This document shows, piece by piece, positions 9,281 to 18,043 of a DNA stretch of 64,000 bases. The stretch comes from Trichomonas vaginalis G3 (taxonomy: Eukaryota; Parabasalia; Trichomonadida; Trichomonadidae), in NCBI RefSeq assembly GCF_026262505.1, contig NC_067208.1, forward strand, positions 8,565,962-8,629,961. Direction: 5' to 3'. Numbering within the stretch: position 1 is the first letter of the stretch; each line of letters opens with the position of its first letter. A program made the position numbers and the translations under genes. The notes below the pieces were generated by a model that was not told where the DNA came from, ran no database searches, and worked only from the letters and a program-made list of their open reading frames with translations.

Positions 9281-9871
9281 ATGACTGACGTTCCTCTTCC
9301 TGAACGCCTTCCAAAGCCAGAAGAACCGAAAGCTGCAGAACCACAACAGTCTCCTCAGCAACCTCAGTTCCAGCAAGTCCCTCCACCAAATTACTACCAA
9401 TTTCCACCTCAAGGTTACTACCAATTTCCACTACAAGGCTTCCCGAACTACCCTCCTCAGCCTATGCCTTACTTCCCCAACCCTTGGATGTTCCAGCAAG
9501 CTCCACCCCAATTCAAATTCCAATCTCAGTCCAAGAGAGACCAAGACTTCGAAGAAGGTCTGAACCGCTTACGCAAAGAGTATGCTACTGCCCCTATGGA
9601 AGACGACAGGCTTTCAGTCTCTTCCCTCAAATCGACCGATTCGACTCGTACCACAGATTCGGTTCGTGACCGTGAAGACTACCTCAAGCAGTCTGAGAGA
9701 CTCTTCATCCTACAATCATTTACAGTTGGAGCTCTCAAGAACATGCGCAATTACGAAGGTCAGACACCAGCTGGAGACCGCAAAACAGACGTACTCGCAA
9801 GAGCCGTCCAGCTCGTCAAAACAAAGACTGAGATAGTCGACTTCATTCTTGCAGCTTGCCCATACAAGTAA
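9281..9871 (+). CDS. Pro/Gln/Tyr-rich accessory protein, 196 residues (E1)
   Basis: Starts MTDVPLPERLPKPEEPKAAE at the first ATG past the iterons. Residues 25-85 are low-complexity Pro/Gln/Tyr (QQPQFQQVPPPNYYQFPPQG). A Ser/Thr-rich acidic segment follows (SVSSLKSTDSTRTTDSVRD), then a conserved helical C-terminus ending DFILAACPYK. The C-terminal half is nearly identical to the E2 copy. A disordered N-terminus with a folded tail suggests a scaffold or transcription-linked protein, which is inference. Confidence 0.65.
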   Translation: MTDVPLPERLPKPEEPKAAEPQQSPQQPQFQQVPPPNYYQFPPQGYYQFPLQGFPNYPPQPMPYFPNPWMFQQAPPQFKFQSQSKRDQDFEEGLNRLRKEYATAPMEDDRLSVSSLKSTDSTRTTDSVRDREDYLKQSERLFILQSFTVGALKNMRNYEGQTPAGDRKTDVLARAVQLVKTKTEIVDFILAACPYK

Positions 9872-9899
9872 AAAAATAAACAATTACGAGTTAAACTTT

Positions 9900-10100
9900 T
9901 TATTCTTTCTTTTCTGAGTTGTTTAGAGCTGGTTTCTCTTGTAGGAACCTTTCGTACTCTTCCATGGTCATGTAATTGCGAATTTTGTACGCAATTCCAG
10001 GTTCGTTGTTTTTGAACCTTACGTATGTAACGCTTCCATCCTCCTCAGGGAAGTAAGCTGCTAACATCTGACCAAGTTTTCTCGGTGACTCGGAGCTCAT
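9900..10100 (-). CDS. Small protein, 66 residues (E1)
   Basis: It starts MSSESPRKLGQMLAAYFPEE; whole and nearly identical in E2 (49063-49263), with conservation over its entire length arguing that it is a real gene. The leader holds aaaaagtgacattttt directly before the ATG in E2. No family recognised. Confidence 0.6.
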   Translation of the reverse strand: MSSESPRKLGQMLAAYFPEEDGSVTYVRFKNNEPGIAYKIRNYMTMEEYERFLQEKPALNNSEKKE

Positions 10101-10140
10101 AAAAATGTCACTTTTTAAACGTTAAGTTTTTAGTCTTAAT

Positions 10141-10335
10141 TTACCCTTTGTTTACCCTTTGTTTGTCAAGGTAGTATTGGAGTGCAATTTCTCCAAATTC
10201 TCTGTGTCGGAGTTCTTCAGCATTTTCCAAGGTGTACCTGGAGAACTCAAAGAAGTTGTCAAGAAGATACTGCCATGCTGCTCTTCTGAGTTCGTCGGTA
10301 TTTTGGAAGTGTTGCACCTTCGAGTCTTCGGACAT
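10141..10335 (-). CDS. Small protein, 64 residues (E1)
   Basis: It starts MSEDSKVQHFQNTDELRRAA and looks helical (LDNFFEFSRYTLENAEEL). The ATG at 10335 follows the Inr-like aaaaagtgtcattttttc. Almost identical in E2 at 48828-49022. It is divergent from the KilA-N gene and lies right next to the operator array, so it may be controlled by it. Confidence 0.6.
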   Translation of the reverse strand: MSEDSKVQHFQNTDELRRAAWQYLLDNFFEFSRYTLENAEELRHREFGEIALQYYLDKQRVNKG

Positions 10336-10369
10336 GAAAAAATGACACTTTTTCAGCAAAAATAATGTT
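10336..10369. promoter_or_regulatory. Inr-like promoter of the 64-residue gene (E1)
   Basis: Read on the minus strand it is gctgaaaaagtgtcatttttt followed by the start codon. TCATTTTT fits the Trichomonas initiator. The motif is kept exactly at 48811-48827 in E2. Confidence 0.55.
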
Positions 10370-10421
10370 TAGGTGAAGTGGTGAGATCTCACCTGTTTTT
10401 TCACCTCTTTTCTCACCTCTT
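10370..10421. promoter_or_regulatory. Operator-like array with TCACC half-sites (E1)
   Basis: The array begins with AGGTGA. It continues with the perfect 14-bp palindrome GGTGAGATCTCACC (10380-10393). Two more TCACC half-sites follow at 10401 and 10413, each 12 bp after the last. Flanks on both sides (a run ending TTTAGG, and TCTTGAATTTGTCATGA) are the same in E2, but every E2 half-site reads TAACC or TACCC instead. It sits between the 64-residue gene and the KilA-N gene. Confidence 0.7.
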
Positions 10422-10505
10422 GAATTTGTCATGAATTTTCCCGAAATAAAAAATAAAGTTAGTTTTATTTTTATTTATTTTTTTATCCGGAATATAAAGA
10501 CAGAT

Positions 10506-11329
10506 ATGTCAACAACAGAGAACACAACAACAGTTATAGTCCATGAAGCCATAAATGAAGAATACGAGTACATACAGTTTAACAAACAACTCCGTCTCAT
10601 TCGTTCGGTCAAAGACGATATGTACCAAATGCAAAGTATTTTGACAGCATGTTTTGCTCCAGATACCAAACATACAGACGATTGGTTCAAAAACCAAAGC
10701 ACACAAGAACTTTTGAGCGAAGCACAGCGAGACCGACTTTTTTCGGGGTCGCCTAAAACTCATGAAAATCGTAAAAATTTGCCAAATGGTTTGAGAGGTT
10801 GGTATGTACATAGACTTCTTGTAAATGCTGTTGCAATGTGGGCTTCGCCTCGTTATGCTTGGTATATTTACAGACTTCTTGACGAAATTCATAGACAAGA
10901 ACGTGAAGAGATGGAAAAGAAACTTCAAGCAAAAAATGAAGTCATTGAAGCAAAAGACAAAAGCATTCAGAAAAGAATACCACGTTCGGTACCAAAAGGA
11001 AAGGAAAAGAACTATAAGTATATGATTTATACTGAAGAGATGGAAAATGAAGAAGATAAAGATATGGTTATGTTGCATTTAGTCAGAAGAAACAACAAAA
11101 GCTTTTACGACCTTGCTAAGATTTACAAATCTGACAGAAATTGGTTCTATCGCGAAAACTTACCGATTTCAATGACCCCAAATGAAGATGTGAAACAAAT
11201 AGTTCAAGATACGTTACCTCAAACACACTATGATATAAAGGTTGTACAATTCTTACATTCAAAGAAGATTTGCCATTGTTAAAGGAAAAAATAACAGAGT
11301 ATTTTGACAACTTCAAACAAGCAGAGTAA
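10506..11329 (+). pseudogene. KilA-N domain DNA-binding protein (E1 only; probably broken once)
   Basis: The start MSTTENTTTVIVHEAINEEY is chosen at ATG 10506. A KilA-N-like domain covers about residues 50-135 (TDDWFKNQSTQELL, LRGWYVHRLLVNAVAMWASP, YAWYIYRLLDEIHRQ). It is followed by a coiled coil (EEMEKKLQAKNEVIEAKDKS) and a C-terminal domain like those after KilA-N in large DNA viruses. KilA-N proteins bind DNA. In E2 the same slot and direction hold an unrelated gene (47807-48574). The upstream cccgaaataaaaaataaagtt is shared, so this is an exchanged cassette. Confidence 0.75.
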
Positions 11330-11345
11330 ATGAACCATTTATTTT

Positions 11346-12221
11346 TCAAGCTTGACTTTTTACAATTTGAACTTTGTTTGCGTAGATATGAATTCTGAAA
11401 GAAGTATGAGGGTCTTGTATGACTTTATACTTCTCCCAGAGTTCATGTCTGTCAAACTTACCTGCCATGGACTCTTTCATAAGTTCCATGAAATCGTCTT
11501 CGGACAATCCGGGGAAAAGTACAATGTCAGTAAGTATTCTCTTTAACATCCTTACTTAAACTCTTTGCTGTCTGTACACAAATGACAACTGAGATGTTAA
11601 AGTGTCTGAGCTTCTTAAGAATTCGACACATATCTTGTTCTCTATTCTTTAACAAAGGATGAGAAGCAAAGTCATCTAAAATAAGAAGACATCTATGAGG
11701 GTAAGTCTTCCAATCGTAAGATTGCAATTTCTTCGAAATGTATTCTATCTCTTTCTGTTTGTTTCTGAAGTGTTTCTTCTCTAATATTCTCTGCATTTCC
11801 TCATTTGGGTCTTTAAACTTAGAATTTATATACTCATTTATAGCATTATACTTCAAAACCCTTCTTTGGTACTTCTTTATCCAATCTAACAACTCAGAGT
11901 CTTTTATACATACTAACTTAGACTTCTTTATAATATCTTTGAACGAATTGACGGTTTGGTCAAATTGACCAGAAGTACTACAAATGACAACTAACTCATA
12001 GAATGGGTTCTTCTCATCTAGTTCTTGTTGTTGTGCAGCCATTTTAAGATAAGTGAAAGTCTTACCCGACCCAGGTGGTGCAATTAGACCTGTTATACCA
12101 TTCTGAGCAAATAAGAACTTGTCATGTATAGGTTTATCTGAGCATTTTCTAACTTCCTCTTGTTCTTGTTTAAAACATTCTCAAATTTCTTGTCAATGTC
12201 AGCAAACTTTTTTTCTAACAT
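11346..12221 (-). pseudogene. A32-like DNA-packaging ATPase (E1 copy, broken)
   Basis: A Walker B-like stretch RCLLILDDFASHPLL and other segments match E2 46566-47428, which also shows the Walker A motif. Family role: FtsK/HerA-type ATPases that pump DNA into capsids. It is divergent with the gene at 12258. It looks broken about two or three times. Confidence 0.8.
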
Positions 12222-12257
12222 ATTTTTAGAAAAATTAAAATTTTTATCTTTTAGAAA

Positions 12258-12716
12258 ATGTCTAGCGATTTCGCTATCTATATTCGAGACAACTTTTTGA
12301 CAGCAAAACATCTGTCGACCATAAAATCTTACATAGTGTAAACAAGAAAGGTGAATTTGTTCTAAAGTTCTGTTTCTGGGAATATGACAAGAACCATAAA
12401 ACATTACAAAGAGCAGTCTTAAAATTTGTCAATGACAGACTTGTTGACAGAGATGACGCCGATTGGAAGATGAAGTCCAACAAAAGTTCTTAGAATGCAA
12501 AGAAGACACATGCGCTGTTCTTGAAGATGAAATAGAAAAACAGAATAGATGAGCTATTAAAGGACAAAGAACTTTTACATAAATATGGTTCGGAGAAATT
12601 TGACATAACTCCACCAGAAGAAGAAGAAGAGAAAGAAAAGAGAAGAAGAAAAGAAAGTAGAAGAAGAGAAGAAAGAACCTGAACCAGTTCCAGAGAAAAA
12701 GAAATTTGACATGTAA
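12258..12716 (+). pseudogene. Acidic/basic-tailed protein of unknown function (E1 copy, broken)
   Basis: Starts MSSDFAIYIRDNFLTAKHLS-like sequence, corresponding to E2 46084-46530. The tail is Glu/Lys-rich and ends KKKFDM. It looks broken a few times. It shares a short AT-rich divergent promoter with the ATPase gene. Confidence 0.5.
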
Positions 12717-12732
12717 AAATAAAATTTTATTT

Positions 12733-13149
12733 TTAGAACATTTCTGGGTCAATGTCAATGTTCTTTCCTCTTTAGGAGTAAACACTGGCTTAGACTCTAA
12801 AATCTTTTTACCCAATTTACCTTGAACTTCAACTATCTTAGACTCATAATATTCATAGTCGTCTGCTTTCTTTGGTTCATAAGGTATAACAAGTTTGTAT
12901 GCTTTGCCTTCTTTAAGGTTTGAAAACCTTCTGTCAAAACTTTCTTTGACTGCTAACAAACCTTCTATGTCTAAGTCTTCAAATTTCGCACCATTTTTAG
13001 TCACAATAGCAAACTTAACTGGTTCGATGTTCCAAACTTTGCTGAATGAAGACTTTTCAAAATGGTAGAAGTAAACATTCAAATATGTGAATGGGTCTAG
13101 TTCTTCTTTAAGTCCTGACATGTACTTGTACTGAGATGAATTTTGCCAT
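12733..13149 (-). pseudogene. Conserved Maverick protein of about 139 residues (E1 copy, broken)
   Basis: The core (ELDPFTYLNVYFYHFEKSSF, KAYKLVIPYEPKKADDYEY) matches the whole E2 gene at 45648-46067. It looks broken about twice. Function unknown; it sits between ATPase-linked and helicase genes. Confidence 0.6.
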
Positions 13150-13184
13150 CTTTTCTATCGGATAAAAAAATATTTTTTTTAAAT

Positions 13185-14416
13185 TTACTCAGAAAAATTT
13201 TTCTTTGTATATACACCATTCTGAACATCTAAAAGACTTTTGACATTTGCCAAGAATGTTCGTTTAGACGCTGTCATATAACCATATTCTTGACAATATT
13301 GTTTATACGAATCGTACAATGACCTTTCATCTAAACACTCAAAGTCAGTTTCATCTATGAACAGTTCATATACACTCTTGTTTGCTTCTAACAATGTTTG
13401 TCTCTCTTCGGTATGTGGAATTTGTCTTGGATTGAACTTAGAAATATCTAATGTCATAAAATATGAGAACAAGTGGTTGTAAAAGTCAGATGTCAAAGTT
13501 TCTGCTAAGTCGTCAAAATATTCTGTATCTTGCATATGAGAATCTGACGTTCTGACAACTACATATCTTCTGTCAGAACTTTCTAACTTCATCGGAACAG
13601 CATTGTTTGAAACCATAATGAAGTTTGCAACATTTTCACAAACTCTTTGGTCTTTATATTTTCTTTCAACAACTCCAACTTTGTCTGTTATAAGACTCTT
13701 CAAAGCATCTGAGTTCAAAACTTTTGTTGTATCTATACTTTGAAGTTCATTGCAAACTATAAGTTTCATATTCTCATTGAAGAGTTAAATTTACCGCAGA
13801 TGTTTTCTAAGTTTGTCATATTCGGGTTCGAATAGCCTCTAACAGTTTGCACAAAATATCTGTAAAGAATGTGTTCTTACCAGTTCCTTGTTTTCCAATT
13901 ATAATGAGAGCAGTTTCATTTTTAGCACTTGGATGTTGTAAGATGTTTGCAAACCAACATAAGATATACTCATAGACTCTTTCGTTTCCATTGCATATAA
14001 TTTCTTTGACATGGTCTAACCAAGCTTCTATAATATTTTCTTTCCATTCTACTTGTTCGTATTTATATCCAGTGAAGATAGAATAGAAGTTTGGAGAAGG
14101 TGTATAGAACTTTTACCTCGAACTGAAAAATCTTCTAACTTTGACAATAAGATATCCCAAGCATCTAACATCTTCATGCCAACTTGTACGACTTTTATTT
14201 TCTTAAGTTTCTGTCTACATTCTTGTTCTGAAACTATTGTCGCTTTAGGTTTGTTAAAGACACATCCCATTCTTTCATAACATAACATTCTGGGGCAGAG
14301 TCGACATAAATGACTAAACGTTTCAAATTCTCGACTGCTTTGTTATAGTCTCGAAATGGACACATATTTCTGAATGCTTGGAAGTCATAAAAATCTGAAA
14401 CATCTATTCTGTACAT
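13185..14416 (-). pseudogene. SF3 (D5-like) helicase (E1 copy, broken)
   Basis: The C-terminal part is long and clear: KLIVCNELQSIDTTKVLNSD, FIMVSNNAVPMKLESSDRRY (helicase motif C and sensor-like region), then a winged-helix end (LDERSLYDSYKQYCQEYG, TFLANVKSLLDVQNGVYTKK). A Walker A-like GKQGTGKNTFF is visible in the same region. The family unwinds DNA during viral replication and often carries a primase. It looks broken about four times. Confidence 0.8.
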
Positions 14417-14444
14417 TTTTATAAAAATAAAAAAAATATTTTTT

Positions 14445-15242
14445 TTATTCTTGACTTTGTTGTTGCATTTGTTGCATTTGTTGTTCTTGAGCTATTTGTT
14501 GTTGAAGTTGTTCTTGTAATACAATACTTTCACCAGTTGCATCTTCCAATTCGAAACTTTCTGCCGTCATTGACAAATACATAGGACATAAAAGTTTTAC
14601 AGGAACAAAGTTTGCGTCAACTAATGTCAACGTTATACTTGCCAAAGTGTTTGAGTTCACTAAGGTTGAAAATTCTGCATTCGAATGAACAATAGGCAAA
14701 CCAGCAGAGAAAGTATTGTTTATACGCATAAGTATCTTTTGGTCATAATAGTTTCTGTCGACATTCGAATAACACTTTGAACCTAAGTTTGAAACAATAT
14801 ATAAGATTGGTGTGCTTAATGTCAATGGAATAGACATTCCTTGTATGACACCTTTTCCTGTTATAGGAAACTGTTGGTAGTAAAAACCAGAAATAAGTTT
14901 TGTATTACAGCTCATATCGTTTATAGTAAACTCAGTCGGACATCCAAACATAATGAAACCTGCTCTAGTTGCAGCACATGTTACACCCGTCCTTAAAGTA
15001 TTAAATAAGTCAACAAAACCTGTTGGTGGTATATCTGAGTAAGTATCTTCAAAGGAGTATTTTTTACCATTCACAACAATAAAGTCTTCTGGTGTCAAAA
15101 GAGCAAAACAGGCTTTAGTCGTCATTGTGTTTAAAGTTAGTTTACAATATCGTCCTTGAGGACTTTGTAAGTTTGTTGTTATAGAATTATATGACTCAGG
15201 GTTTTTAGTCGTAATAGTATAAACCATTATATCTTCTGCCAT
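14445..15242 (-). CDS. Probable minor capsid (penton-like) protein, 265 residues (E1)
   Basis: It starts MAEDIMVYTITTKNPESYNS, is rich in beta-prone segments (KGVIQGMSIPLTLSTPILYI, LASITLTLVDANFVPVKLL) and ends in a Gln-rich tail. Size, beta-rich content and its place three genes from the major capsid gene fit the single jelly-roll penton protein of Polintons; this is inferred from context. The reading frame looks whole here, while the E2 copy looks broken. Its leader is cttttaaatatatataa directly before the ATG. Confidence 0.6.
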   Translation of the reverse strand: MAEDIMVYTITTKNPESYNSITTNLQSPQGRYCKLTLNTMTTKACFALLTPEDFIVVNGKKYSFEDTYSDIPPTGFVDLFNTLRTGVTCAATRAGFIMFGCPTEFTINDMSCNTKLISGFYYQQFPITGKGVIQGMSIPLTLSTPILYIVSNLGSKCYSNVDRNYYDQKILMRINNTFSAGLPIVHSNAEFSTLVNSNTLASITLTLVDANFVPVKLLCPMYLSMTAESFELEDATGESIVLQEQLQQQIAQEQQMQQMQQQSQE

Positions 15243-15252
15243 TTATATATAT

Positions 15253-15483
15253 TTAAAAGTTTTTCTGAAAGTGGAGAAGAACTTCATCTAAACTTTCACA
15301 TGGCGTTTCTTGAAGTTCTCTGTCTAAGAAGTTCAAATATTTTGTAAAGACATAGAACTTTCCTTTGTCTACACGAACAAACAAAACAGGGTCTTTCATA
15401 TCGTTCAAAAGTGTGTAAAGTCCTTTACATGAAATAAAGTCTATATTATTTTTCTTCAAACATCTTTCAAGAAGTTTTGACAT
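15253..15483 (-). CDS. Conserved small protein, 76 residues (E1)
   Basis: Starts MSKLLERCLKKNNIDFISCK and is whole and identical in E2 (43066-43296). Such identity over the whole length, in elements that differ elsewhere, argues for a real gene. It lies 6 bases from the next gene in a tight same-strand run. No domain seen. Confidence 0.65.
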   Translation of the reverse strand: MSKLLERCLKKNNIDFISCKGLYTLLNDMKDPVLFVRVDKGKFYVFTKYLNFLDRELQETPCESLDEVLLHFQKNF

Positions 15484-15489
15484 TTTTAC

Positions 15490-16071
15490 TTAGCAAATAA
15501 ATTTTAATGAAATGTTGTGGTCGTCAAATATTTTTATGACGTCTGGGAAACTATACTTTAAGTTCAACGTTTCACCTCCTTTCATAACGTATATCTTGTC
15601 AATGACATTATATGAAACACCACAGCAACTAATGTCGGGTTCTATTTCTTTGATGTTTATATTGTCTGCCTCTGTCAAAAGTTTCAATAGTTCTTTCAAA
15701 ACTTCATGAGGTGCAATGACATATGAGTTCACTTTTACAGGGTTGTGTTCGACCAAGTTTAACATTATACTTAAAGCTTGACAAATCTTCTCCTGAGTTT
15801 GAAGTTTGTCTTTCAGTTGTTGGTAGTCGTTTCGAATATCTGCAACAGAACTTAAGTCTCTGCTAACTTCAGGATATGTTGGTTGTTCTTTTACAGGAAC
15901 AATTGCTATACCATCTTCGTCTTCGTATGGTTTCCCCACTTCAACATCTCTGTCTTTGACATTGACAACAACACTTTGACTGTTTGTTTGAGTTGGTGAA
16001 TTTAACTTCACATCTGCCACCGCCATTAAACCTTTTGAAACACTCACGCTTCTATTTTTCGGAAATGACAT
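15490..16071 (-). CDS. Conserved virion-cluster protein, about 193 residues (E1)
   Basis: Starts MSFPKNRSVSVSKGLMAVAD at ATG 16071. It has a variable Ser/Val-rich N-terminal third, a helical middle (NDYQQLKDKLQTQEKICQAL) and a C-terminal part with SYVIAPHEVLKELLKLL and KIFDDHNISLKFIC. It looks whole here and broken in E2. It is divergent from the gene at 16090 through an 18-bp AT-rich gap. Function unknown. Confidence 0.6.
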   Translation of the reverse strand: MSFPKNRSVSVSKGLMAVADVKLNSPTQTNSQSVVVNVKDRDVEVGKPYEDEDGIAIVPVKEQPTYPEVSRDLSSVADIRNDYQQLKDKLQTQEKICQALSIMLNLVEHNPVKVNSYVIAPHEVLKELLKLLTEADNINIKEIEPDISCCGVSYNVIDKIYVMKGGETLNLKYSFPDVIKIFDDHNISLKFIC

Positions 16072-16089
16072 TTTACTTAGAATAAAAAG
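16072..16089. promoter_or_regulatory. 18-bp bidirectional promoter
   Basis: The entire gap between two start codons reads tttacttagaataaaaag and is the same in E2 (42464-42481). It shares the TAGAATAAAA core with 1012-1029. Confidence 0.5.
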
Positions 16090-16505
16090 ATGGACGTATT
16101 CGGATATCTCTTTGAATTGAAGCAAAACAAAGTTTACACACACAAACAATACAAATACATTGACAGAATAGTTCTTTATACAAACAATGGTAAATGTTAT
16201 AGAATAGCAATATTTGCTGAACCAAAATATTTTCATAAAGCAAAGAAAGTTGGTATAACCGAGATGGTGAAAGTTCTTGACGTTGACAAAATATAACAAC
16301 AAAACTTACAGATATTTCTAAAGGTAAGTTTATCTTACAATATTATGTCAAAACTGGCGTATAACTATTTACGATGGTGAGAAGTGTTCAAAGAACAACT
16401 TACTGACCTGCTGCCAAAATCTGCTCGATGGAAGCTGTCGTTATGCCAATCTGAGGAGCCCCAGCAGGTTTCATCGAACGAATCTTCAAAAGAGCATCTT
16501 CCGTG
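16090..16505 (+). pseudogene. Conserved protein converging on the capsid gene (E1 copy, broken)
   Basis: Starts MDVFGYLFELKQNKVYTHKQ and matches the 139-residue whole frame in E2 (42044-42463). Its end runs antisense over the last 100 bases or so of the major capsid gene. It looks broken about twice. Confidence 0.5.
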
Positions 16506-18006
16506 AAAAGTGCTATTGGTTTTGTAAACTTCTTTGCTCTCAGTTCATCTGGACCGTCTCTGTCACCAGTATATTGTATTTGTACAGTACCAACAGTTGA
16601 AATACCACCCATAAAGTCTTCTGAGTCAGCAAATGGAATGCCAAGCCAAAAGTTTGAACGGTCTCCATTTGTATATTGAGTTTTTTGACCTCCTGTATGA
16701 GTCCATACTTTCACATATGGCATAATAGAACTTTGCATTTCAGGGTTAATGGTTGTTGTGAAGTTGTTGTTAAAGTTCATAGCATCTAATGTCAAGTTGT
16801 ATGACCTCATATCCTCAACTGTAGAATATTCTTCTCTTGGATAATATTTGCCATCTATGTTTTATATGATATTTAATACCGGGGTTGTAGAAACAAGAAT
16901 AGTCATTTATAGTTCGTCTGAACAGTACAAACATAGTATCTGCATGTTTCATTGCAGTTGTTAAAGCAATATCTGTTCTTGCACCTGGGTCAGCACTTTG
17001 GTTTCCAACTTCACCTGCAAAGTCTTTGACAGATATTTGGTGTATAGGGAACATAAGTGGAACTGCAATATATTTGGCAGCTAAAGCATTTGAAATATCT
17101 GGGTCCAACATATAGACTGCAAGTCTGCTTTCTATTCTCTTGCATTCAAACTTTTCGCATGTGAACTTAACTGGGTCCCAAGCAGTTCCAGCAGCATTGA
17201 AATAATAGTTTACTTCATTGTTGAAGTTTGAGAAACCAAAGTCTAAGTCAACTTTGTCTTTGCAAAATTCGGCGAATGATGTTTGATTTGTTCCCTTTAC
17301 GTCTGTAATAGTGAATGGGTCTTGTGTTGGTGCAATGACTAAGTTATTTTTGCTTGGAGTAAGTTCGAATAGAAATTTTTCCTGCCCAGTTTGGCAAGTA
17401 TCTTAAAACCTGAAGATGAGGAAAGATGACAAAGGAACTCTAAGTTTCAGTTTTACTTTGGTTAGTGCTGCTGCAGTTTGTCCAGAAAGGTTAACATAAA
17501 CTCCTGGAACGTTAGGGTCAAGTCTTCTTATTTTCTCAATATTTGCATACTGGTCTGTTTGTTCTCTAGCTTGTGGTTGTACTGAGTTTCAAAGCGAACC
17601 ATTCATAGTTTGCCCATGTTACTGTTTGAACTAAGTCAGAGTTAGAATATATCTTATATCCCATGAAAACTTCTGGAGCATATTGGTATCCGACATAGAA
17701 AATTCCATTGCAACCTTTCTTGTCAGACAACTTGGCAGAAGGTTTTATTTCAATGTCTTGTTCCACGTATAAGAATGAGTTGTCAATAGAAATAATATGA
17801 AACCTGTCGCAAGCAATATCTACTGTTGTTGAAGAACCTTCTCCAAACTCACCTACGTTTCCATAAGAAACAGCAGTTGTATATTCGTAAGTTCCAGGAA
17901 CTATTTCTGACCTTCTAATGGCATTGTCGCATTCGTTATACCATTCGGAACATTTCCGTTCATAGGCATCCAAAACTGTTGGCGTTATATTCTGAGCGGC
18001 GTACAT
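16400..18006 (-). pseudogene. Major capsid protein, double jelly-roll type (E1 copy, broken)
   Basis: Starts MYAAQNITPTVLDAYERKCS, and contains beta-rich stretches typical of the Polinton hexon-like capsid protein (SSTTVDIACDRFHIISIDNS, IAVPLMFPIHQISVKDFAGE), with a conserved C-terminus ending ITTASIEQILAAGQ. Total length near 535 residues fits the family. The assignment rests on size, place and sequence character. It looks broken about three or four times. Confidence 0.75.
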
Positions 18007-18043
18007 TTCATATGGGTAAAAATATAGATATGTTGGATTTATG

